From assembly GCF_030936135.1 (NCBI RefSeq), contig NC_082595.1, positions 112,608,334-112,672,333 of the forward strand: a stretch of 64,000 nucleotides of DNA. Direction: 5' to 3'. Each line of letters begins with the position of its first letter. The stretch's first letter is position 1. The notes beneath the pieces are model-generated. The model was not told where the DNA came from and searched no databases. It worked only from the letters and a program-made list of their open reading frames with translations. The stretch is from Gavia stellata. Its lineage: Eukaryota; Chordata; Aves; Gaviiformes; Gaviidae. Position numbers and translations under genes: made by a program. Positions 21,574-33,100 of the stretch are shown piece by piece.

Positions 21574-21806
21574 CATCCCGGACCCCCTCGTGCCCCGCAC
21601 TGCCTCGCAGTGAGGACTGTGCCCCACCGACGGCCGAGGAAGGGGCCCCAACCGGCAGCATCTCCACCGGTCCCAGTTCGTCTTTGTCTTCAGCTACTTT
21701 GTGTGCGCGTGTGTTTGTGTGAGACACTCACGAACAGCCCCCGGGGCGAGGGGAGATACCCCCTCCTTCCTTCTGCCCCCCCTCCCCGATCTGGATCTGT
21801 CACTTT

Positions 21807-21828
21807 ATTTATTTAACATATTTATTTA
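21807..21828 (+). promoter_or_regulatory. AU-rich element, two ATTTATTTA nonamers
   Basis: ATTTATTTA at 21807-21815 and again at 21820-21828, four bases apart, about 230 bp after the KIF3C stop codon. Overlapping AUUUA pentamers of this kind bind ARE-binding proteins (the TTP and HuR families) and control mRNA stability. Function here is inferred from the motif and its position. Confidence 0.55.
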
Positions 21829-22620
21829 TGGAGTGGTTGATGCGCAGAGTCAGGAGGCGCGTTTGGACTGGAGGACATCCAAGGCTGGCAGTGGGCACCA
21901 CGCCGACCGCTCCTCGGGTACGGTCAGCTCCCAGCTCTCCCCACGCCACCGGTGCCGCAGCCCCCCCGCAGGGCTGGGGCACGGGGACACCGCTGGGGTG
22001 GGCACCACCGGCGTACTGGTCACCGTCGTGCTCCGCAGAGCAGGCAGGAGAGAGCACACGCCCTTCTCTGGTGGCTTTGGCAGAAGGTGAGGCAGCCCTG
22101 GACTCTGGTGCCACGTTTGCTTTGCTGGGTGCCAGGGAATTTGGCGATCTCTACAAGGATTCGGGGACTTCGTGGTGACAGCACCTTGCGCTGGGCTTGT
22201 CAGAGGGCCAGAGGGACTTTCCAGCCTACGTCAACACTGGTGGCAGCAATGACATCTCATTGACTTCTGGGCATGGCTGTCACTCCAGGAATGCCACCTC
22301 CATCCACACAGAGGGCTTGCAGATTAACCAAACCAAGTCAGGCCCGGTGGCGCCGGGACTTTGTTCGCCTGTGCCACACTCTGGAGACGGCTGGCCCTGT
22401 CCCGTTCCGTTGCCGGACCCCCCGCTTGCTCCCATCCCTAAGCGGGTGTTTAACTCCTTACAGCAAGAACAGGAGATGGAAATCTCCGTCCCCTTCCACC
22501 CACCCCTCCCAAAGGCGCACGTAGTCTGGGGAGCAACGCTACCTAAGTGAAACCAGAGGTGAGAGTCATCACCGTCCTGGCAACTGAAGGCAATGAAGAA
22601 AAGCAGGGCGAGATGGTCAT

Positions 22621-22688
22621 GCCCGGAGGGGTGACGTCAACATCGCTCTCCTCCGGGCTGGCTAATACCACGTGGTTGGGTGGTATTA
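22621..22688 (+). promoter_or_regulatory. Tandem stem-loops in KIF3C 3' UTR, with a full CRE
   Basis: Stem 1 is GCCCGGAG (22621-22628) with CTCCGGGC (22651-22658), loop 22 nt. Stem 2 is TAATACCAC (22663-22671) with GTGGTATTA (22680-22688), loop 8 nt. Both stems pair perfectly and lie four bases apart. The first loop contains the palindromic CRE TGACGTCA (22632-22639). This could be an RNA structure in the 3' UTR or a DNA element; the sequence does not decide. Confidence 0.4.
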
Positions 22689-24957
22689 CCACCTCGTAGT
22701 TGGGAGAAATTTCCTGGTGATCGCGTGGGTCATGGAGGGATGGATGTGAAGCGGGTAGTGGATAAGAGGGGGCAAGCGATGAGGCCACTCTGGCGATCTG
22801 AAACCTGTCCCAGGCAGCAGCACACGTAGGTGCCAGGACATCCCTCGGTGTCCCTGAGAGATTCGGCTTTCAGCAATTCGACTGAGGGAAGGTGGGTCCT
22901 TGTTGAAGACCATCCCTGGCAGTGCCAGGCCAGCAGCTGTGGTTTCCCTGGGACGGCTTCCGGATGTGCAGAGGTGGGGAGATCCGTTTGTTTGACAAGA
23001 TCCTAATGAATGAGGGAGCAACCCCCAGGTTCACGTGGGAGGATACGGGTCTTCAGTCGGATGTATGCTGAGGCCAGTCCCTGGGAAGGCAGGTCTGAGA
23101 AGACTGCAAGGTAGGAACTGTGTCTTGTGGCGATGAAGAGAGTTTCTTCCACTGGAGGACTGGTCACCGCTCGCCCCGGTGACTCCTGCATGCAGGACCC
23201 GGGCTGAGGGAGGGAGAGGGAACGAGGCACGGACACGGAGCAGAAACATCAGTTGCGTCTACTTCAGAGCAGTGCAAGTCCCACCCAACAGGAGTGTCCC
23301 ATCGGCATGGTCCATGTGGCCGGGCTGGGGCGTCCACGGAGCTTCCCACCCATCTCCTGACACATCCCCTGCTCTGCCGCGCGGTGTCTTCTCCCCATCC
23401 CTGTAACGTTGTCCTGCCTCGTGTTCTTGATTGTTGCCCTCCGCCACCATCTTCCCTTCCCCACCTGTGCTCTGTAACATCTTCTGCCTTCTCTGAGATC
23501 TTTGTCCCCTTCTCCCCCGCCCCAGCAGCTGGCTTGTTTCAGGAGTGAGAGATGGGTCCCTTCCACGGCTTGGGATGAGGTACCGCCGGCAGCCAAGGCG
23601 TTGTCCGTGTGCATCCCCCGCAGCAAGCTGGCTCTGGCCCCGTGAAACCCAGTGGAGGAGAGACCCGGTTCTTTATTTCATTTTCAGGATAGCGTCTGGG
23701 CATCGGGGTCAGGAAGCACAGGCCTCAGAAAGGGGAGAAGCTGTCTGCAGGGAGGTCGGCAGGAATGTATTTTCCTCCCTTCCTTGTTTTCTAGTTGCCC
23801 CAAGTTCATCTTCAGCTGGATCAGCAGCTTGTGGAGCCCTGAGGTGGTGAACCAGTGACAGTCTCTTTTACCTCCGTTCTCTACCCAGGGCATGGGAAAC
23901 AAAGCTCAAGAGCTGATGGTGTCCTCTCCTTCCCCCTGGCTCGCCCCAGGCGATGGAGCATCGTGTCGAAGGGTGGATGTGCCCCACGGTCTCCACGGTT
24001 TGGTCCTCATCTGTGTCACGGCGAAGGACAGGTCGAGGTCCAGCAGGACTGTGGTCACGGTGGGATCCGTGTGGAAGCCCTTCCAGCAGAGCACAGGACG
24101 GGCGGGCGAGCAGCCGGAGCAGGGGACGGGCTGAGCCGCTTGCAACATCCAAGTGCCGCTTGTATCGCATCTATCATGTGCGTGGGTCCGGCAATCTCCC
24201 GTGCACGCGCTCCGTCTCTCTCCACCGCTGCCGACGACCTCCCAACGTCCTTAGCACAAACCCCGAGGAAGGTTGTAAGCAGATGCTGGTGATTTGAGCC
24301 GAGACCGGGCGAGCTCACGGTGGCGTTTTCCCCTCCGCCTCGGGTGGCTCCGCAGCCTCTCTGCGTCGCTGCAGCAACCTCAGATGTATATTTGTAATGT
24401 TCTTTGGTCTTTGTATGTTGGTGCGTGTGTATTTACATAGGAGTGTGTGTAGGTGTGTGTGGATGCGCGCGCGCGTGTAGCCAAGGGATCTATTTACCGT
24501 CAATGTGAGTGACTGTACAGGGGGCAAATCCCGGAGGGGGGGACGGGGCTGGGCTGGGGCTTTTTTTTTTATTGTTTAATTGTTTGTTTAGTTATTTTGG
24601 GTTTCAGGTTTGGGCATATTTTTTTTGCGAGGGGGGTGGTTCGGGTCTGTTTCGGATTGATTGACAAGGTGAGGGCTTGATTAGGACCAAATTTTCGTGC
24701 CTGTTGCTCTGGTGATTTGTTTAGAAATCAAAAGTTTACTGTATGGTGGCCCATCCTTGTCACTCTATACATAGGAATATACAGGTCATATTATAAATAT
24801 ATATATATTATACATACTGTATGGAGAGAGGTCATTAATCTCACACTCCCTCTGGCTTTGGATGGACACCTCTTCAATATGCTGTAACGTAGCTTTGACC
24901 CAGTGCTGGGAACGAGCAGAAAGCGCCAGCACCCTTCGGAAAACTGGCACTGACACC

Positions 24958-24963
24958 AATAAA
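24958..24963 (+). terminator. KIF3C: Candidate KIF3C poly(A) signal AATAAA
   Basis: A canonical AATAAA lies in CACCAATAAAGGAATG. It is the last clear signal before a GC-rich non-genic block and sits close to the base-composition change at about 25 kb. Confidence 0.55.
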
Positions 24964-24985
24964 GGAATGAGCATCATTGCAAAGG

Positions 24986-25869
24986 GCGTCCGCAGCCTCG
25001 TTCATCCGCAGCGCCGGCCGGCTGGAACCCGCCGGCACGGCGGTGCCGCAGCCGATGCGTTAATCTAAGCGCAGCTCCGCATCGCGTCCCCTGCTCAGGG
25101 GCACCTCACGGGCTGCGTGTGTTTAGAGACAAGGATTTGGGATTTGGGCTCCTGCTGCCGTGCGAGCTGGGGCACCAACGCCTGCCCGCATGGATTTCTC
25201 CATGTATTATTTCTGCTGTTTCACGACACCGGGAACGGGCCCCGGCGCAGTCGGGTTTATCCGCGTCGATGCGGCGAGGTCTGCAGCCTGCGCTGGGCGC
25301 AGCACGGGAGGCTGGCAAAGGGGGAGGCCGGAGCCGGGCGGGAGGGCTGGCCAGGAGCACCCGCAGGTCACGCGCGTGGGGAGGGTGCGTCTTGCAGAGG
25401 AAGGAGTGAAGAGCTTGGGGGTAAAAGCAAAGTGAGGGAAGCGAGGTTAAACCCACGGGGAAAGCGAGGGAGGACCCACGGACGTTCAAGAGACTCAAAG
25501 CTGGTGGTGAAACAGGAGTTTGGGGCTTCACTGTTTCAGGAGCAGCAATACCGAGCAGGGAAGAGACTGGTCATCTCCCAAGTGCCGCGGCATTTTTCCC
25601 GTGGCACTGGAAAATGGGGAAATTCCCATGTCTTAAGCACTAAAGCAGCTCTTGCTAAGAAAACACTGCAAAGGCACTGAATTCCCATGCTTCGAGATTG
25701 TCCTCGGCAGTCTGACCTGTCCTGGCACCCGCAAGGCATGCAGAAGCGCAGGCAGGCGATGCTGGGTGTCGCTCGCGGCCGCCGTCACGGCTCCCTCTGC
25801 TCCCCAGCCTGTGTTAACACCGGCCTTGCCTCGTGATCTGCCTCCGTGGGCACAGGGGCGAGGACGTGG
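24986..25869. other. GC-rich intergenic block, no gene recognised
   Basis: A GC-rich patch (about 25000-25450) lies just beyond the inferred KIF3C end. A plus-strand open frame (25117-25680) has no recognisable domain, a biased Arg/Gly composition and no splice or promoter support, so it is not called as a gene. Confidence 0.4.
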
Positions 25870-27181
25870 ACAAAGTTAGGGACAAGACACACGATGAGAA
25901 GGAAAAGGAAAGGGAACAAGAAGGCAATCCATAGCTGCATCAGTAGTAAGAGAAAAATGAAAGAAGGATGCTTCATTATGCAGCGGGGAATGAATGATAG
26001 TATCAGAGGAAAAAACTAAGCATGCAAGCATTTTTTTTGCTTCACCTTTCATTTAAAAGGTCAGCTATGATCAGATGGCTAACAATAAATGTCAGCGAAA
26101 AAGGGCTGAGGACTCAGGCTAAAATAAGAAAACGTTAGGTTAAAGCTTTCTTACACGCACTGGATGTTTCCAAATCGGCCGGGTCTGATTTAATTCATAC
26201 CGATGTACGTCGGGAGGTTGGTAAAGCAATCTCGGATCTGCAAGTGAGGGGTTTTAGGAACTCGTAAAGAAGAGGCAAGGTGTCCGAACAGGAACGGGAC
26301 AAACGTAAAGAGTATCTTTAAAATGGGGGAAAGGAGGACTCAAGGAATGATATACTCAACCTAATCTAACTCCTGAAAAGACATTGAATGGGTCAACAAA
26401 ATCCATCTGTATCGACAGGAGAACAAGGGGAAAAGTAACAGCCAACGTGGTTTGGTCCAAAGCAAATCACATCAAACCAACCTAATTTTCTGCTAAGAGT
26501 AAGAGACCTTGCCGAGACGGAGGAGGCAGGAACTATGACATATTGAGAGACTTTGGTGAAAATCTTTGACACGCTCACTGACGGGAGGCTGAAGTGGAGT
26601 TAACGATGGCAGATTTTTCCAAAAGGAACAACAGGTCGTAGGGAAGCAGAGACAGAAATGTGATTTGTTCTACTCCAGCCCAGCACTTCCACGGGTGAGC
26701 CACGCCGGGCACCGCTTTTCAACCAAGAACGGGACCACTTGGAAAGATTTTGCAAGAAATCAGTGGGAATGATGTGAAAACATGAAAGATTGAAAGAAAC
26801 CGGGTGGTTTCCGCCCGGGGCTAGAAGACTGCGAAGAGAGGTAATCATGATCTTCAAACACTGAAGACAACTGCTGCAAAAGGAGGGGATGATCCTGTTT
26901 CAGCTACCGAAAGGAGATGGGACAAGAATTCCTGGTCTTAAAACACAGCGAGAAAGCTTTAGATATTAGAATTTAGGAAAACTGTTGTAAGGCCCCAAGG
27001 ATAACACAGCACTAGAATAGTTTACACATGTATGACTCAGAACTGCTTCCACTGGAGGTTTTTAAGAGCAGATTAGACTGACAGCTGTCAAGAACCGTTT
27101 ATGAGGCAGTTAATCACGCTGGAGGGCAAAGGGTGACAGGATAACCCCTGACCATCTCTTCCGATCCTATTTTCTGAGATT
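25870..27181 (+). mobile_element. Old, decayed CR1-type LINE copy
   Basis: An ancient CR1/L3-like element in + orientation with many frame breaks. Recognisable parts are the reverse transcriptase-region phrase around 26434-26500 (CCAACGTGGTTTGGTCCAAA then CAAACCAACCTAATTTTCTG) and a 3' end at about 27040-27181 (CTTCCACTGGAGGTTTTTAA, then GACCATCTCTTCCGATCCTA and TTCTGAGATTCTGG). The 5' limit is uncertain: 25870-26040 fits weakly. No intact protein remains. Confidence 0.65.
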
Positions 27182-30100
27182 CTGGGATTTGAAATTACTG
27201 CAAGGTACAGTCTGGGCGCCTGGGAGGACAGCCGCACCCAGGGCAGAGCTGGAAGAAACGGAGAGGGATGAGATAAGGAAGGGAGAACGTCGGGTTTTGC
27301 CATGTTCAATTTATCTCTCCGCTGCCACCCAAGGCGGCCTGCAAGCAGATCAGAGAGCAAGGTCCCTAGGCAGCACAGAGAGAATAAAAGGGGGAAAATA
27401 TCAAATAATAAGCCTCGCCATGCAGTCAGGAGCTCTACTTCCTCCAAAGGAGTTCAGAAATCATGCATGAAAGGTGCAGAGAAGGGCCAAGGATTTTTCC
27501 ACGCCAAGCGTAACTGCCAAACCATTCTGAACTGGCAGCTTTGGCAATGCATGTGGTATGTCCCACGGGACAAGAAGGTGACTTCAGGTAGGAAAAAATG
27601 CTCCAGCCACCATCCTTGCAAATTCCGCAGTGTCTGGTTAATGCTGTTACAGTCTTGGGGCCGTTGGGTTTTCCCCGCACCAGTGGCAGAGCGTCAGCCA
27701 GGAGAGCAGCTGCTGGTTTGGCTTCCCGAACAGGAACATTTCCTCCGTCTTTGCCTCTCCCTCCTGTCCCGCGCACAGGCAATGGCAAGAGGGCACGAGC
27801 GCCTGGAGAGGGTGCACGAGGTTTGTGCAGCGCTTGGGTGCCCCCAGCTCCTGCATTTCATGGATGTTGATGATCCAAGTTCATAACATTTGCAATGCAG
27901 AAAATACCCAGGAGCGTCTATGTTTTCCAGCTTAGCTTGCTTTTGTTTTGTGATTTCTTGCCTTGTTCTCGGGGGGTTGGTTTGTCTTTTTACAAATGTC
28001 TGCTGCAATATCTTTGATAACAACGTTCAGTGGCTTTAGCAGAGAGGAGAATCTTTTCTCAGACTCAAGATCGCTCTGCTTCCCTGGAACAACCGTCCCT
28101 TACAGGATGACACAGAACCCTGCAGTTCTTACGAGAATATGGAACCAGGTTATAGAAACATGACTTTGAAGAGCTATGTCCCACCTACTGACAGCTCAAA
28201 ACAGATTATAATGTTTAATTGAAATCTGTAAAATATAGGGTAAATTCACTATAACAATTTTGGTTTCTTTCTTACTACAATTCATAGGACTTTTTCTGTC
28301 ATAAATCTAAAATTTATTCCTAAGATTTGTATGGTTCTATATGCCAATATTCACATTTTCAATGATGGACATAAGTGAAAATTTTAAAGGGGCCAAACAT
28401 CTACACCCCACCTTTGAAGAAAAATGCCCACGGAGGCTCGTTGCCCCTCCGTGACTGCCGTGTCCAGGTACAACGAAGGAAAGTACAAGTGTGAGGGGCC
28501 CAAGAGGCACAAGCGTGGTACAAACCAAAGGATCAAGAGAGGGAGAAGCTGAACTAGCAAAGACGTAACATATGCCATATACACTCGGGTGGGCAGTTTG
28601 TTGTGGTGAAGATCAGGGGCCCACAGAGGTAGAGTAGCTACTTATAACTTAAATAAATCCCGACATAACCCCCAATGTTCAGATTCTCTTGGAGATGGAA
28701 ATCCCTCCGAAGACATGTGTTGAAAGAGCTTCAGAAGAACCAGCAAGAAGCTTCTGTGACTCTAACAGAGGGTGAGTATGATGGGATGAAGGCAGATGGC
28801 TACCGAGGCAAGGTCCACAGCCTACAAGTAATTACATCTCCCTGAAGAACATCCAGCTCTGCTTTCAAACTGCTAGAAGATGGTTTTAGTGGGCCCAGAC
28901 CCGCTGGGCAGGGGTAATTAATTGCAGAGCCATAGCTGCTCCCTGCGGTGTAAGACATGGGCGAGAGGTTTGGAGTGGAGAGCTCTGCAAGAAACGTGTT
29001 GGGTTGCCCCACGGCCAGTGACTGCTGTCACTGCCCGGCTGCAGAGCAGTTTCCAGCAATGTTGGTCTCTGGACCAGATTCACTCTTAGAGCAACGACAT
29101 TCACATGATCAGTGATGTGAATTGAGGACTCAGTGTCTGAAGTGGAACTGGGTGCTAGAGCCAGGGTCATCAAAATTACATCTGTGCTGGGAAGGGAGGG
29201 GGGGTTGACATGGCCACCCCTCAGTCTCCCATGCCAAGGACAGAAGGACGTGTCCAGGGAAATTTATACAGCTCCTGGTTCCTCTTCTTCTTGCTCTCCA
29301 CTTGTGTGTGAAGAATGAGCCACCCAGACAGCGACTTGTCTCCGAAACGTGGAGGTGTGGATAAGTTACGCAAAGGTAGCTCAAAGCAAGGTTTACCAAA
29401 CGCTTCATATTTGTCTCATTCAAGAAAACCGGTAATATTTGCTGTCGCTGAGCCCTGCTCCTCTTTCAGTCCTACCCTGCCACTCGTGATGGTGGTGGTA
29501 GAGGTTCTGCTGCTCTCGCACGCCTGTCCCAGGAGCACGTACAGAGGGGACACAAAGACCATCAGGACTCCCGGCTCTCCGGGGAGCCCGTCTCTCCTCC
29601 TGACCCCGTTCCTGAGTCATGATGAGCAAGCTACTCTGAATCCCCATCTTCCTATCGCTAAAGCAGTGCTAAAGCTTATTATCATCTTTGTAAAGTACTT
29701 TGAGATTCACGTGTTATAAAAAGTTGCAAAAGAGCGAAATGTTTTTACTGTTGAGTAGATTTTAAAGTATTTCAGCACAAAGGTGACTACAGCCACTATA
29801 AATATTTTGCATGGACTTCCCAAGACAAAAGCTGCGCAGGAAGCCTTTATTCCAGCAAGGTTTTTTTGGGTTTGTTTGGTGAGTTTTTTTGCTGTTCCTT
29901 GATGCTCTGATGACACCCTGTGGACTTTTCCCTGTACTACTGTAGCTGTGCAAAGACCCAAGCATTTCGTTCTTTTTCTCCCCAACGGCTCTCCTACTCC
30001 GTTTCCCCACATTTTTCTCTAGTGTCTTGTTTTCTTCAGGCTGTTACCTCAGTCGTCAATGGCTTTTAGCAAGGCAGCCGTGTCACTAAGAGTATTTGGC

Positions 30101-33100
30101 GTACGCTGTTCTGTGCATTGCTGTCTTGCTAACATTTGTTGTTTTGCAATTAGGTGGTGGAGAGACCTAGACCTCTCCGTGACCAAGCAAGCTCCTCGGC
30201 ACACCTTGCCATGCAGCAGCAGGTTTCAGGTGTTCCAAGCGATCTGTCCACTGGGACCCTGGTGATTTGAGACCTCCTCCACAATGAATTTCCCCAGATT
30301 TAGACTCTGTCTGGAAGAATATACTTGTGCTTTGTCCTCTTGGTCCCAACTTCTGTGCCAGGAGAAGGATATATTAATTATTTGTAGCTGTTCTGCCTTA
30401 AAATGTGTTGCCTATATGCTTACTCACATTGTGGGTATACTCACGGTCAAGCGCTGACCCTTGAAGAGCAACGTTGGTGGGGACACCCAGCAGCTCCTGG
30501 CTTCCCACGCCGTTCCACCCTTGTCTGTACTCGGGAAGTACTTTCCCTTGTAGTTTCCCTCAGTCTCAAAGCAATATTAAAGGACGGGAAGAAGTAGGAA
30601 TTAAACTTTCCTTCTCCTGTGAGTGCTCATCTCCATTTGAATGCAAGCAGAACCACCCAAACCCCACCAAATAGCTGGAAGAGAGCATCAGAGTTTTCAG
30701 TGGCAAAATATTAGGACGAGAGCATCTGAGTTTTCAGAGGACCATCCTTCCAACAACAGGAACATACCTGGAGACCTCATGAATGGTATTAGGCTCAGCT
30801 AACGTGGACAGGGTTTGAGGTGGCCATGCTACAGAACAGAGACATCCGCATCACATATGGGGAAAACACCAGACCTAGGTGTACGCGGTTTGGGGGAAAA
30901 GACTAGTCAGCATACTGACAAGGTGAGATTCAGACTAAACCTCGGATGAAAACTTGGCTTGAATTTTATCAGTAATATTGTCCCAAGTGGTAGCAACAGA
31001 AGAATAGTCAATCTCACAGATTTTAATCATCCCCTTCAGCTTGTCGGTGGTGATAGCCACCAAAAAGTCTGTCTTTATTCAAAGATGAAGACAGCGGATA
31101 GCCAAAGGCTTGCATGACAGCTCCGCTGAGGAAATGAGACTGGGCTCAAACGCTGCCAAGGAATTTTACATATAACGAGGGAAAACCTTTGAAGGAATAT
31201 CAAACTTGTAAACATGGAAAAAAGAGAGAAATGTTCCTGCTGGGGATGGGAGCAGATACAGCCACTAAATGTATGACAAGAGGCTAGTGAAGATCCCAGA
31301 GTATTTCAGCCCCAGCAGTAATGTAAAACGTTAGGTGGAATAAATTGAATGGAGGCCGCTGGGGTGGGTGCTCATCAGGAAGGAACTCCAGCCCCTTTGG
31401 TTAGATGTCCACTGGAATGTTTTCCGCTCAGAAAAGCATGCGGCACCCCGCTGTGAGCTGTCGGAAGATGTAGCTGAACCGAGAGTGATGAGATGAGATG
31501 AGCAGCCAGTCAGCAGAGTTCCTGGTACAGCGACGATGTCAGACCATCAGAGACCAAAACGGTTAGTCACATCGCTCCCGCCTTACCCTTCAGCTGAGTT
31601 TGGAACAGAAGAGAAAAGCAGTACATCAACTTCCCCTACAAAGGGAGAAACAATACCCCTGGGAGGCCCGTGGAGCCCGGCTCGGGAGGCTGCCCTTCCT
31701 CTTTCTGCGCACGGCGAAGGCGGACAGGAAAACTCCAGCTGCAGAAGACAGGTCCCGTAACCCAGCTGCACGAAACAACCCATCCGCTAACACGTTCCAG
31801 ACTCCAGACTGCGGAAAGTTGCACCTGGTGCTTAGTGCATCACTTCCCAAGGAAAGGGAAATGAAGTTTGCATCCTTTTTGTGGAAATAGAACAAAGTGA
31901 TCTTGTTGTTTGTTATCGTATATGACAATCTTGTGGGCATGAGTGAAACGACAGACCTGCTCTCCTCGCTCCCTGATTTCGAGGATGCTGATGCATCTTG
32001 TATGACAGGTGAGATCACCAGCTCTGAGCTTTTACACGGTTGGAAATGATCTCACACCCAAGTGTCAAGGCACATTCCACTGTCATTTTGGATCGTGGAA
32101 GCACGCTGGAAGTCGTTCTGTTGCGTGCCTTGTTCTAGAATTGCGCTCAGCAGAGACAGTTGTGATTGTCTGAAAGAACACATGGTTACTAAATGATATT
32201 TAGGCAATTACACTAAACAGAGTGAAACTTGTGGAGATCAGGTAAAGTCTCTCAGGAGGAATCATATGGTTACAGGCGGTTCAATGACTCAGGACTCCCC
32301 AGCCAGCTTTTCCACCTATAGCCTGTCAGAGCCCAACACTCTCTGAACAGGATCTTACAGATATTCCACGCATGGAGGGTTTCACGTTTAATACCAAATC
32401 TACTTGTTTGAAGATATTTGACGTTACAAGTGATTTTGATTAAGCAGAGTGGCACAGCAATGAACTGAAATCACAATACAAGTCGATATGACAGTTAGCA
32501 GAAAACAGCAATTGCAGTACACTGTTGAATCACAACACAAACGTGATTCCCATTACCAGTCTCCGTAATATGCTCCCCATCATGACCCCGAGCATCCCTA
32601 GTCCCTGCAAAGGAATATGTAGGTTGAGACCAGCTCAGGCCCATTGCTCTCTTCAGAGCTCTTGTGGCTTCTCATCCAGATTTTATACTCTCTGTGGGGC
32701 TGAGCCACGGATGCGCTCCCCTATTGCTGGTCTGGCTAACTCAGGAAGGCGTTCACGCCCTTTCGATTATCTCAGGGACAAACATTTACACAACCACTTG
32801 ATCCGCTCAGCTGATAGAGCCAGTTGATCTATAACAAAGGCTACCCTCCAGTTCCCTTTGTGTTGAGATCAGTTCAGGTTTATTTGCCACAGCTGTGGTG
32901 AGTCACTCCTCCTTTTCTTCCCTGGGCTCCCTGAGCCCTTGCCCTCCTCCCCTGAGCCTTCTTCCGTTGTAGGGGTTTATTGATCGGTCCCATCGCTAGG
33001 TGCGCGCCTGACTGAGTCATGATTTCAAACAAGCATAGAACAACTTCTGCAGTAGCAAAATCCTGTCCAAGGATAAATCCAGGATAGCAACTAGAAACAC

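Larger units (their letters stand above)
21574..24985 (+). other. KIF3C: KIF3C 3' UTR (inferred extent)
   Basis: About 3.4 kb without a supported coding region after the KIF3C stop. The AATAAA at 24958-24963 is the only canonical poly(A) signal I noticed in the segment, so cleavage near 24980 is inferred. Internal landmarks are the ATTTATTTA pair at 21807-21828, two adjacent perfect stem-loops at 22621-22688, a GT/GC alternating run (about 24420-24478) and T-rich stretches at 24560-24620. No CR1 copy interrupts it, which fits selection for an intact transcript. Confidence 0.6.
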
